DNA of 64,000 nt. Origin: Scytalidium lignicola (lineage: Eukaryota > Ascomycota > Leotiomycetes). Within the stretch, counting starts at the first letter, position 1. Every line of letters begins with the position of its first letter. Of this stretch, positions 55,915 to 64,000 are shown piece by piece. The stretch lies in assembly GCA_002812745.2 (NCBI GenBank), contig NCSJ02000157.1, forward strand, positions 32,396-96,395, written 5' to 3'. Made by a program: the position numbers and the translations under genes. The notes under the pieces are model-generated. The model did not search any database. It was given only the letters and a program-made list of their open reading frames with translations, and was not told where the DNA came from.

Positions 55915-57529
55915 ATGTCCAAATTGGGAGTACGGCGATGGTACCATTGGTACGCGCCAGAAGATACACCTGAAGAGAGAAGACTAATCTTGAAATTGGA
56001 CCTCTTGATAATTCCCTATGCATTTGTGATTTACTGGGTCAAATATATAGACCAGACTAATATAAGTAAGCAGTCCCAAAATCTCTGCATCAAGCTTTAA
56101 ACTAAGATGTCTAGATAATGCCTATGTATCTGGAATGTCTTCAGATCTGAACTTTCATGGGAATGAACTGGTGCAATTCCAGACTATCTTTGTAGTAGGG
56201 AATGTAGTTGGATTACTCCCCTTCGCGTATTTATTTCCCAGGGTTCCTATGCATTGGTTGGTTCCAAGTCTAGATTTTGGATGGGGAGTTTTTAACCTCC
56301 TTCAATATCGAGCTACAAGCTATTCTGAAATCATGGCTTACCGCTTCATGGTCTCCATATTCGAAGTATATTTCACATTCAAGCTATCTTACCACCACTA
56401 ACCATCTCAGGCTTCTTACTTTCCAGGCGTACACTTTGTGCTAGGATCATGGTATAAAAGTGATGAAATCAGCCGCCGAGGAGGAATCTTCTACGTTGGT
56501 CTCACATTGGGAACTCTCACAGCCGGTCTCCTCCAAGCTGCAGCATCAAAACACCTCGACGGGGTCAACGGTCTTGTAGGTTGGCGCTAGATGTTCATCA
56601 TAACCTCCGTCATTACACTGCCTCTTGCCTTTCTAGGTTTCTTCCTATGGCCCGGAACGCCTGATAAACCTAATCGGTTGCTCCTATCCAAAACTGAGAT
56701 AGCCCTGTCGCGTTCCCGCCTCGAACGACACGGTGCTCAGCTCAAGGCCCTCCCATTTTCTTGGGACAGATTAAGGCAGATCTTCACAGGCTGGAAGTTC
56801 TATGTTTTGGTCATCTGGGACATATTCTTCTTCAACACGTCCGCTAATACAGCCGCATTCCTCCTCTGGATCAAAAGCCTCCACCGCTTTGACACTCCCA
56901 CCATCAATAATCTCGGCACCATCGCGCCTGCCCTCGGGATATTCTACGTACTCTTCATCAACTTCAGCGCAGACCTGTTCCTCGGCCGTCCAGGTGCCAT
57001 TACTCTAGCCTGCGTATGGAATCTCATCGGCTTGATAATTCTCACCATCTGGGACGTTCCGGAATCCGCAAAATGGTTTGCGTTCAGCACAAATTATGCC
57101 GGGGTCGCGGTGTCTTCCGTGCTGTATGGATGGGCGAATATCATCTTGCGGCATAATGTGGAAGAGCGGGCGTTGACGCTGATTCTCATGACGGCGATAG
57201 CAACGAGCACGAATGCGTGGGTGCCGTTGTTGGTATATCCAACTGTTGAGGCGCCGAGATTTCCTAAGGGGTATCCATATTCAGCAGCTAACGTAGTGTG
57301 TCTAATGCTTATGACGCAGGTTGTGAGGGTTATTTATAATAGGACAGAGTATGTGTCTCTGGGGTCTCATGTTTACTTGCTATACTGACATTTCAATAGG
57401 GCGAAGCGTGTTGCAAGCGTAGAAGAGACCTTCCACCGGAGTGGAGAGGACATAGGAGTCGAGTCTTCGTCGATAACACGGATAGAAGGTGATTTGAAGA
57501 CAGTCGAAGCGAGGGAGATAAAGCTCTAG
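55915..57529 (+). pseudogene. MFS transporter (Dal5/anion:cation symporter type) with Trp-to-stop
   Basis: Exons 55915-56065, 56115-56365, 56411-57348 and 57400-57529 give 489 codons. It begins with a cytosolic WYAPEDTPEERRLILKLDLL and the first helix ending YIDQTNINNAYVSGM, the hallmark of the allantoate/nicotinate/pantothenate permease group. Further marks are YFPGVHFVLGSWY after the second intron and GVNGLVGWR*MFIITSVITL. There TAG (56588-56590) replaces the expected tryptophan of the WRW/WRxMF motif. Downstream the sequence remains open to the C-terminal tail, so the break is one base change and probably recent. Transport of a small carboxylate or vitamin across the plasma membrane is the family role; the substrate is unknown. 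Confidence 0.8.
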
Positions 57530-58032
57530 GTCTTTCTCTACCTTGAATAGAACCCAATAGAAATGAACGAACCTCTTTAAGTAATTCTCGCCTATTTTAG
57601 GTAAAAGTTGGAGCAGAAAGGATAAGGGAATGGGAATCATAGCATCCTCTTTCGTGGAATTGTGACTGTAGATATTTTAGACCCGCGAAAGCTGTTTGCT
57701 GTCGTATGTTTTTACTTTATTATAGCAATAATAAACTAAGGAGTAAAAACTTATTTAAAAAGTTGAATCATATCTCAAATTAAATTAAATAGAATAAATA
57801 ACCATTTATTAAAATAACTCTAATTTTAAATAAAAGCTGCCCCTTCCCCCTCGTTGTCCTTCCATCTCTCCTTTCTATAACAATCCTTTCCTAACTGCTT
57901 ATACCTTGCTTCCTGGTGTAGGGAAGGATCACTTAGCATTTGCTTAATCTTCTAAACTGATAATTACCTCTTGGATAAGATCTACCTGTTTCAAGTGTCC
58001 TGCCGTTTCATCTGACGTTACAAGATCGTATC
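57530..58032. other. Convergent 3' spacer
   Basis: AT-rich sequence between two genes that face each other. No gene seen. Confidence 0.35.
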
Positions 58033-59277
58033 TTACTTCTCCGACTGTTGGTGCGCTGCACTTCGTAGAAAGTTAGCAAAATCATATGCCGCATCGTCGG
58101 TCCCAAGCATTTTCCCGATCAAATCCTCCGTATCGTTGCCTGCTTCCTTTGCGCGTTCCACCAAATTGGCCTCAAACTCCCTCAATAGAGGGCCAAACGT
58201 GCTCTTGAATGAATCGCTATCGTTCCTAGCCGTCTCGTATGCCTTGATAATGCCTTGGGATAACAGAAGCGAGTCAAACATGGCAAGGTTGACGCCCTCT
58301 CCGTTTGGCAACATCAGATGAGCCGCGTCACCGACGAGGGTTACGCCGGGTTGGTGCCCCCAGGAACTTCCGTGGGGGAGTGTATAGAGCGCTCTGATGT
58401 CTGGGTTGGCGCCCGGGTTGTCTGCAGATTCCTCATCACATGCGGTAGCCACCAGTTCCTTTAATAAGGTGCCAAAGGTGCCAAGCAGCGCATCGTCTCC
58501 GAACAGCAACTTGTCTTTAGCGCCTGAAGCCGGCCTACCAGCCAGGCCGGATGTGGTGGCGAAAGTTTCGTCGGGGATTGTGAGCCATAGGTAAATTCTG
58601 GACGAGTCGATAGGTCCGCGCTGCGATATTACCGCCTGCTTGTTTCCAAGAGCGCTGAAAGATCCAGACCCGACAAGCTTAGCCAGATGCGGGTACTTTT
58701 TGGTGATGTTCCTAATTGTGATTGTGACGTTCTGCATGCCGGTATAATGTGGCTTCACGTCCGTGAGTAGCTTGCGGACCTCAGACCATGCGCCGTCCGC
58801 GCCAACCACTAATTCAAATATATGCTTGCCGTGGGTACCAAAATCGAGCTCGGTTTCGCCATAGCCAGATGTGACCGGCCTGGTAGCAGAGAAGAGTCTA
58901 TGGCCCCACTTCATGCTCTCCGTTGGAAGACTGCCGAGCAGGAGCTTGGTTAGATTGTTACGTGAGATTTCAGGACGCCTACCCCCTCCATTAACTGTGT
59001 GAAGGATATTCCCATTCCTCTCCGCAATTATGAAGTCTTCGGTACATTCTCCAGTGAGTGGGACAAATGTATCAAATAAACCACATTCCTTGATGACTGC
59101 AAGCCCAGACCCTTCATGCAGGTCAAGCATCCCGGATGGCTGAGCCAGCTCTTCCTCAGTGGGCTTCTGACGAAGCTCAAAGATGGTGAATGGAATACAA
59201 TGCTTATGGAGCAAGACACCCATTGTCAGCCCAGCAGGGCCTCCGCCAACAATGGCGATCCTCGGTTGAGAAGGCAT
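58033..59277 (-). CDS. FAD-dependent monooxygenase (TetX/salicylate-hydroxylase-like)
   Basis: Single exon of 414 residues. The N-terminus has the dinucleotide fold RIAIVGGGPAGLTMGVLL. The middle has the DG motif (VVGADGAWSEVR, about 160-170). Near residue 315 comes GVTLVGDAAHLMLPNGEGVNLAM, the second FAD-binding motif of class A flavin monooxygenases. The PNGEGVNLAM form and the length resemble TetX-like enzymes more than longer phenol hydroxylases. It would hydroxylate an aromatic or polyketide-type substrate with NAD(P)H and oxygen. It lacks introns and appears more GC-rich than its surroundings, which fits horizontal transfer but does not prove it. All key motifs are intact. Confidence 0.88.
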   Translation of the reverse strand: MPSQPRIAIVGGGPAGLTMGVLLHKHCIPFTIFELRQKPTEEELAQPSGMLDLHEGSGLAVIKECGLFDTFVPLTGECTEDFIIAERNGNILHTVNGGGRRPEISRNNLTKLLLGSLPTESMKWGHRLFSATRPVTSGYGETELDFGTHGKHIFELVVGADGAWSEVRKLLTDVKPHYTGMQNVTITIRNITKKYPHLAKLVGSGSFSALGNKQAVISQRGPIDSSRIYLWLTIPDETFATTSGLAGRPASGAKDKLLFGDDALLGTFGTLLKELVATACDEESADNPGANPDIRALYTLPHGSSWGHQPGVTLVGDAAHLMLPNGEGVNLAMFDSLLLSQGIIKAYETARNDSDSFKSTFGPLLREFEANLVERAKEAGNDTEDLIGKMLGTDDAAYDFANFLRSAAHQQSEK

Positions 59278-59685
59278 TACTGGAGATGATTGGTGTTGAA
59301 AGTGCCTCTTGTATGTGATGGGCGAGCTGACTGCCAGTACTCCTGCTCAATGTTTTCGGAGATGACAGCAGTTATATGACCTTAGCAGCTGGGGGGTTGC
59401 GTACCACTGATTATCTGTGGAAGTTGACAGTTGGCTATTGCGTCTCACAATTGAGTCTTGACAGAGGGATTAAGAAGCCTACTTATAATTATGGAGATTT
59501 CCTTCGGACTCGTCATCTTTTTGTAATGCTGCTGGACGGGCAAATCTATGAGCCCTTTTCGGAGATTTGCCTAGCTAGATCTCTTGCTCTTTGCTCGCAT
59601 TTTCATCTACAGAGCGGACAAGCTTTCTAGATCAGACGTCGTCGGGGGGCGAGAACTCGGGTCGTTTGGGGGAGTACCTGGCATA
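59278..59685. other. Divergent spacer upstream of the FAD monooxygenase
   Basis: Likely promoter of the monooxygenase at its left edge. No gene supported. Confidence 0.35.
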
Positions 59686-59820
59686 GTCGGGCCCGACAAG
59701 ACCACCAATCAGAAGCTACACTAATGAGGACGATAGCACGTGATAAGCATGTGATAGGCCCGCAGATCCCTGCAACAGCTCGGGCAACGTCGGGCCCGAC
59801 CAGAGCCACCAATCAGAAGC
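59686..59820. promoter_or_regulatory. Duplicated 31-bp promoter element with CCAAT boxes
   Basis: 59686-59716 and 59789-59820 are near-identical copies, each with the palindrome TCGGGCCCGA followed by CCACCAATCAGAAGC. Between them lie CACGTG (59737) overlapping GATAAG. It lies 110-245 bp upstream of the regulator's ATG at 59930. The palindromic CGG/CCG half-sites resemble zinc-cluster binding sites, so autoregulation is possible; this is inference. Confidence 0.45.
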
Positions 59821-60194
59821 CATACGAATGTTGCGGAGGTAGGCTGCAATGTTGCTCATTTCAACTTTTCAGCACTGCAAGTTTTGCTCACATATGTATT
59901 GTCTTGTCTTGTCTTGACATTACGATGTGATGGCGACCACAGCGCCCTATTCGTCAAATATCCCCGTTAAACCCAGCTACTCCTGCATACGCTGTGCTGA
60001 CCGCAAAGTTAAGTATGTTGAGTCCTATCGTTCATACTACTGCACTATCTTGCTCCCTTGAATTGATGTGTGCTGCATATTTTACTAAGTGCTCAGTACT
60101 CAGTGCCCAGTGCCCATGTGGCTTGTTCCTTCTAGCCAAAACCCCAAATGCATACAGCTGTTCTCATATGGTTGCTGACCTACTAGTAAAGATG

Positions 60195-60253
60195 GGTCTC
60201 ACCTAAATCCACTTCCAGCGAACCTAAATCCACTTGCGACCATCCGATGCCGG
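60195..60253 (+). repeat. MULE copy 2 left terminal inverted repeat
   Basis: 59 bp matching the complement of 62781-62839 exactly; preceded by TAAAGATG. Confidence 0.85.
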
Positions 60254-60384
60254 ACACACCTCAGGCACTACAGCACCTCGCGCTCCCATACAATTTTGTA
60301 CTGTAGGAAGAGACTGAGCAATGAAATTCTTTTAATTGAATTAGCCCACCAATACAACTTTCAGTGCCAAATCTAGCTATTCTA

Positions 60385-61089
60385 TTACATCATAACTTCA
60401 ATACAATCTTGTGTTGCCTGTGAATCTCCCTCCACATCTACCACTTCTACACTTCTACCACTTTGAATTGCTAGGTTAACTAGAGTTGCTGTCTCTTCAA
60501 TTGAATCTGTGTGATAAATTGACGAGATTCCAACATGATAACCTCTTTCACGTGCTGTGCCAGGCTCATAAGTATCCCCAATATCGTTGATTCTCTGAAG
60601 GCCAACCCTAGTAACTACACGACCATACCTAGTAGTATATTGCTGGTGGTTTAGGGCACTTCTCTGTTCAACAGGTATTTCAATAACAGTTTCCAAGATT
60701 GCAGGATGTGTTCTTAAAGCTGAAGTCTCCATAATTGAAGGTGCAGAGCTAGTTGGAAGCTCAAAAGCTGAAGGTAAGCGTTTTGTACTAGACATAACTG
60801 ACTTAGAAGTCTTACTACCACCAAAAGCTCCTCTTGGCCTTCCTTTCCCTTGAATGACTTGAGGGTTTAATACAGGCCCTTGAATGTTGTGATTAGCTAC
60901 AGTACATGCATTCTCCCTGTTATAATACCAGTGAGCATGTATATCTTCTAACAAAATCACGCTTCCACTCTGTTGACGTTTCCATATAGTATGGTAACAA
61001 GGAAGGCTTATGGAGACTTGAATTGTACAATCACATCTTTCAGGAGAGTTTACAACACCATTTTTGGGAATTTTAGTATGTTCAACCAA
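60385..61089 (-). pseudogene. MULE copy 2 SWIM-like finger and C-terminus
   Basis: CDCTIQVSISLPCYHTIW has the CxCx(n)CxH spacing of SWIM zinc fingers common at MULE transposase C-termini. It is followed by a basic GKGRPRGAFGG stretch and NDIGDTYEPGTARERG. It is an open frame of 234 codons but separated from the core by stops. Confidence 0.65.
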
Positions 61090-61129
61090 TATCTTTTGAA
61101 GGGCATAATCATGAACTTAGCCAATAACT

Positions 61130-62040
61130 GTCGCAAAAAGTAGTATGTTGATATGATGTTTGATTCAAAGTTGTTCTTGAGCTATATCTGTAGATATACC
61201 TCTTTGCTGAGCAGTCCAAAATAAGATCAACTTTTCAAATACATCATTAAGGTCTCCATTTCCACGTTGTAGATATGCCTTTAAAGTGCTATGACACCCT
61301 TCAATTGGGGAAGTTACTACTACCCTAAAGTGATAACGTTGATCAATCCAATACCGTACTAGCTTCTCCTTCCATGGGATTAGCCATGTATTCTCAGCAT
61401 ATTTGACCGCTCCATCGGGGAAAGTGCGAAGTTGGGTAAGATTGGATGAATAAGCTTCTTTAGTCTTAGATTCAAGGAGTGTCCCCTATACCTTCATAAA
61501 ATCCTGGAAAGTAAGGTGTCTTTGCCAAACACCATTTTCCTTAGATGGGGGTGGGAAGAATCTTTTGGTTTTTGTCAATACATTCATATTAACGTGCCAC
61601 CTACAAAGGAGGTGGTTGGAATTAAAGAAGTATGAATCAATACTCTTCATTAGAGCCAATTCTCTATCAGTTACAATAGAAAGTAGCTCTGGAATATTGT
61701 ACTTATTCATTACTTCTTTAAGCCGTCCTAAGGCCTAATTATATGACTCTTCAGTCTCCTTAGAAAGGAATGCTAACCCAATTTGCAACACTTTGTTACT
61801 ACCGGTTATAGCACATATATTGAAGAGTGGCATGTGGAATCGATTGGTCTTATAAGTGCAATCCATAAGAAGGATATCAGGGTATTGTCGATATATTGTT
61901 ATTGCAGCAGGGTCTATATAGAAAAGCTGAACAAGGTTATTGTTGTTGCTAGTAGTATAGGCTTCGCAAGAGCCCCTCTGCTCAAGTTTTGACCTAATTT
62001 ATTAGTAAATAATAGATTGAGGAATATAATACAACATACA
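61130..62040 (-). pseudogene. MULE copy 2 transposase core, interrupted
   Basis: Visible parts: MNKYNIPELLSIVTDRELAL with a catalytic aspartate, LLCRWHVNMNVLTKTKRFFP, then, beyond a stop, YWIDQRYHFRVVVTSPIEG, CHSTLKAYLQRGNGDLNDVF and LFWTAQQRGISTDIAQEQL. This is the MULE transposase order (DDE core, then the region with the last glutamate near SPIEG). Several stops interrupt it. Confidence 0.65.
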
Positions 62041-62044
62041 GTAA

Positions 62045-62578
62045 CTATTGAATTGGCGTTTTGCCACCCAAATCGTTTAATCTAGCTTTCTGTGTGATAT
62101 TGGTTATATCACTAGACTTCAAGAGAGTATCCGGCTGTTGAAGAGCTATTGAATCAATAATCCGGTTATTGGTCATGCCAACGCGTACATTAGCTACAAT
62201 TTGAGCTTTTTGTTCAGCACTTAAAGCGCCTACTCTATGCTGAGGGTGAGCTATAGCTGGATTTGCAGGGTGATTATGGGTAGGCTCTAGCACCTTGAGC
62301 CTCCAATTGCTGTCTTCCACTGTAGCGACCATTTTCATCTTACAATTGCACTTCTTAGAGCTCCCTTTACGCTGTCTAGAAGCGTGAACTTCACTCCTTT
62401 TGCCTTTGGATTGGTAGCTCCCAAACCGTGCACATGTAAAAACTACTCTATGGTTATTGCTATCGCGTTTGGCAAAGGCATAACTATTGGCACGACCCCA
62501 GGCTTGAATAGAAGCTTCCAGAGCTTTCAAATCAGGATATAAACTCTCAGGAGGAGCAGGAGTATATGAAGATGCCAT
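62045..62578 (-). pseudogene. MULE copy 2 FAR1-like DNA-binding region
   Basis: Begins MASSYTPAPPESLYPDLKAL. Zinc-binding pattern: VVFTCARFGSYQ, SSKKCNCKMKMVATV and EPTHNHPANPAIAHPQHR, as in FAR1/FHY3-type and MULE proteins. LSAEQKAQIVANVRVGMTNN follows, a usual linker to the transposase core. The frame stops after GGKTPIQ; the core continues past the stop in fragments. Confidence 0.7.
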
Positions 62579-62780
62579 TTTAGAGCTAGAATAAAGTGGT
62601 AGAATTGATTGAAAAGCGATTGAAAAGCTTCAATTACAATAAATACAATTATCTCATAATAATTGCCATACATATTAGTGTGCCCTAAACTTCCTGTAGG
62701 TCTCAGTTCTGTATACCTCTGTCTAACCGTATATCTGGATTACTAACAAATTATGTAGGCAAAAGTTTGCCGAGTAGGCA

Positions 62781-62839
62781 CCGGCATCGGATGGTCGCAA
62801 GTGGATTTAGGTTCGCTGGAAGTGGATTTAGGTGAGACC
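62781..62839 (-). repeat. MULE copy 2 right terminal inverted repeat
   Basis: Complement of the left end; followed by the second TAAAGATG, in which the host gene's probable splice acceptor lies. Confidence 0.85.
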
Positions 62840-63803
62840 TAAAGATGTGATCGCAAGACGCCCTGTAGCGCATGTGCTAGACATAACGTTGACTGCGTGT
62901 TCAATCCCTCGCCGCCACCTCGAAACAGACACAAACGCCTCAACACCCAGATCCTAACCGATCGACTCAGGCACTATGAAGCTTTACTTCGAGAAAAAGG
63001 TATTGACCCAAACAAGTTGCAACACGCTCCCGACTCCGAAACTTGTTCTAGATCTAGCCACACGGTGGTTGTAGTTCCAAATGAGCCCCAGTTGCAAATC
63101 CCCCCGTCCATTGAGCCTGAATCAAGGCGATCTGTCAACAAAGCACGAGTGATACAGGGTTCGGGGCGTTTCAAGTTTATCAACAAGTAAGTAAGATCAC
63201 TCGAAATCTGTATTTATATATACGCTGATGCTTGCGTAGTATATTATGGACAAGAATGGTAGAAGAGGTAAGTTACCTAACCTGATTCGTATATTCGTAT
63301 GGCTGATTGGAGCACTCATATGGGCATGAACGCTGATATAACTAGTTCCACGATCCCCAGGATGTCTTAGGGGACCTTACAGATGATAAAAATGACCCAG
63401 AAGCACCCGATGATGACTTTTGCTTCATCCTCGGCAATCAGCTAAAATCTAACACCAAGCTTCGTCATCCGCTACCGGAAGGCATACATCAGTTATGGAA
63501 AATCTTTGTAGAGAACATTGATCCGCTGACAAAGGTCATACACGCCCCTACATTGCAACCGGAAATCGAAAAAGCTGCGAGCAATATCAGGGCTGTACCC
63601 CGAAGCTTTGAAGCACTCATGTTCGCCATTTACAGTGCAGCTGTTATGTCGCTAACGGATGATGAATGCAGACAAAGACTATGTGAACCTCGCAAAGTCC
63701 TCCTGTCACGATATATATCTGCCACAAAAGCAGCATTGTCGTGCGCCAGATTTATGGAGACCACTAGCCTCGTTGTTCTCCAAGCCCTGATAGTTCATCT
63801 CCA

Positions 63804-64000
63804 GTAGTAACTTCCTTAATTGAAGGGTGTCATAGCACTTTAAAGGCATATCTACAACGTGGAAATGGAGACCTTAATGATGTATTTGAAAAGTTGATCT
63901 TATTTTGGACTGCTCAGCAAAGAGGTATATCTACAGATATAACTCAAGAACAACTTTGAATTAAACACTATATCAACATACTACTTTTTGTGACAGTTAT
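63804..64000 (+). mobile_element. MULE fragment, copy 3, joined to the broken regulator
   Basis: From 63804 to the window end the sequence matches the complement of copy 2 (about 61332 down to 61133) almost base for base. It covers the transposase part coding SPIEGCHSTLKAYLQRGNGD. It starts abruptly without a terminal repeat or target duplication, and its orientation is opposite to copy 2. It continues past the window edge. Confidence 0.85.

Larger units (their letters stand above)
60195..62839 (-). mobile_element. Mutator-like element (MULE) copy 2, 2645 bp, inside an intron
   Basis: Perfect 59-bp inverted ends (60195-60253 and 62781-62839, starting GGTCTCACCTAAATCCACTT), flanked by the 8-bp duplication TAAAGATG (60187-60194 and 62840-62847). 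The transposase reads on the minus strand, opposite to the host gene. It is much better preserved than copy 1, but its transposase is cut by stops such as YN*ALG and KV*GTL, at least the first of which replaces an expected tryptophan. The outer ends differ from copy 1 except for the CCTAAATCCACT words, while interiors align readily, so these are two subfamilies. Confidence 0.9.
59930..63804 (+). pseudogene. Zn2Cys6 regulator split by a MULE and 3'-truncated
   Basis: Exon 1 (59930-60012) encodes PSYSCIRCADRKVK; the remainder of the zinc cluster, CDRKTPCSACARHNVDC, is in exon 2 (62845-63186), beyond a 2.6-kb transposon. Exons 3 (63240-63267) and 4 (from 63346) follow in phase. Exon 4 carries GIHQLWKIFVENIDPLTKVIHAPT, the start of the fungal_trans (PF04082) domain, then LMFAIYSAAVMSL. 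The frame ends with QALIVHL at about 63803, where MULE sequence takes over, so most of the regulatory domain is missing. The intron between exons 1 and 2 would be about 195 nt without the transposon; with it, about 2.8 kb. Production of a normal factor is very unlikely. Confidence 0.75.

Noticed and set aside
55415..55947. Minus-strand ORFs upstream of the MFS gene
   Set aside because: No domain, and they occupy the expected promoter of the MFS transporter.
1..64000. CRISPR arrays, operons, bacterial signals
   Set aside because: Spliceosomal introns and fungal families show this is eukaryotic; no regularly spaced repeats were seen.

Overview
The window looks like nuclear DNA from a filamentous ascomycete (Pezizomycotina; Leotiomycetes is a guess). 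The signs are many short GT-AG introns (mostly 48-75 nt, often with a CTAAC/CTGAC-like branch point), Zn2Cys6 regulators, HET and NACHT-ankyrin proteins, a GH11 xylanase, and transposons with nonsense changes of the RIP type (TGG to TAG). It reads as an accessory, repeat-rich region: genes are widely spaced, spacers are AT-rich, and several genes are broken. All 13 undefined bases lie beside homopolymers, and most frameshifts are at homopolymers too, so part of the apparent damage is probably sequencing error.

Layout. 0-5 kb: a Q-rich ORF and a protein kinase fused to a von Willebrand A domain. 6.3-9.7 kb: an intronless 1136-residue protein of unknown function. 10.3-12.9 kb: a terminal-inverted-repeat element with a retroviral-type integrase, lying against a truncated DUF3632-like gene. 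13.5-20.9 kb: a hairpin MITE, a 3beta-HSD-type sterol dehydrogenase convergent with a Zn2Cys6 regulator, and a four-exon glycine-rich protein. 21.3-24.7 kb: a second MITE-like hairpin and a decayed Mutator-like element (MULE copy 1). 25.4-28.1 kb: a 2-oxoglutarate dioxygenase and an orphan ORF. 28.7-34.7 kb: a NACHT-ankyrin-ZZ protein with about 32 ankyrin repeats. 36.3-42.2 kb: a complete nine-exon ABCC transporter and a small unknown gene. 43.4-47.5 kb: a divergent D-amino-acid oxidase / oligopeptide transporter pair. 49-53 kb: GH11 xylanase, a carboxylesterase relic and a HET-domain gene. 55.9-59.3 kb: an MFS transporter and an FAD monooxygenase. 59.9-64 kb: a Zn2Cys6 regulator split by MULE copy 2 and cut off by a third MULE fragment.

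Genes that may act together: the D-amino-acid oxidase and peptide transporter share a 346-bp divergent promoter with GATA-type sites, which suggests nitrogen scavenging. The sterol-type dehydrogenase sits tail to tail with a regulator whose zinc cluster resembles sterol-control factors. The NACHT-ankyrin and HET proteins are of the kinds used in fungal self/non-self recognition. No biosynthetic core enzyme is present, so I do not propose a secondary-metabolite cluster. The clearest unusual biology is the MULE placed at a splice acceptor inside a zinc-cluster gene, the integrase element with inverted ends, and the large NLR-like gene with nearly identical neighbouring ankyrin units.
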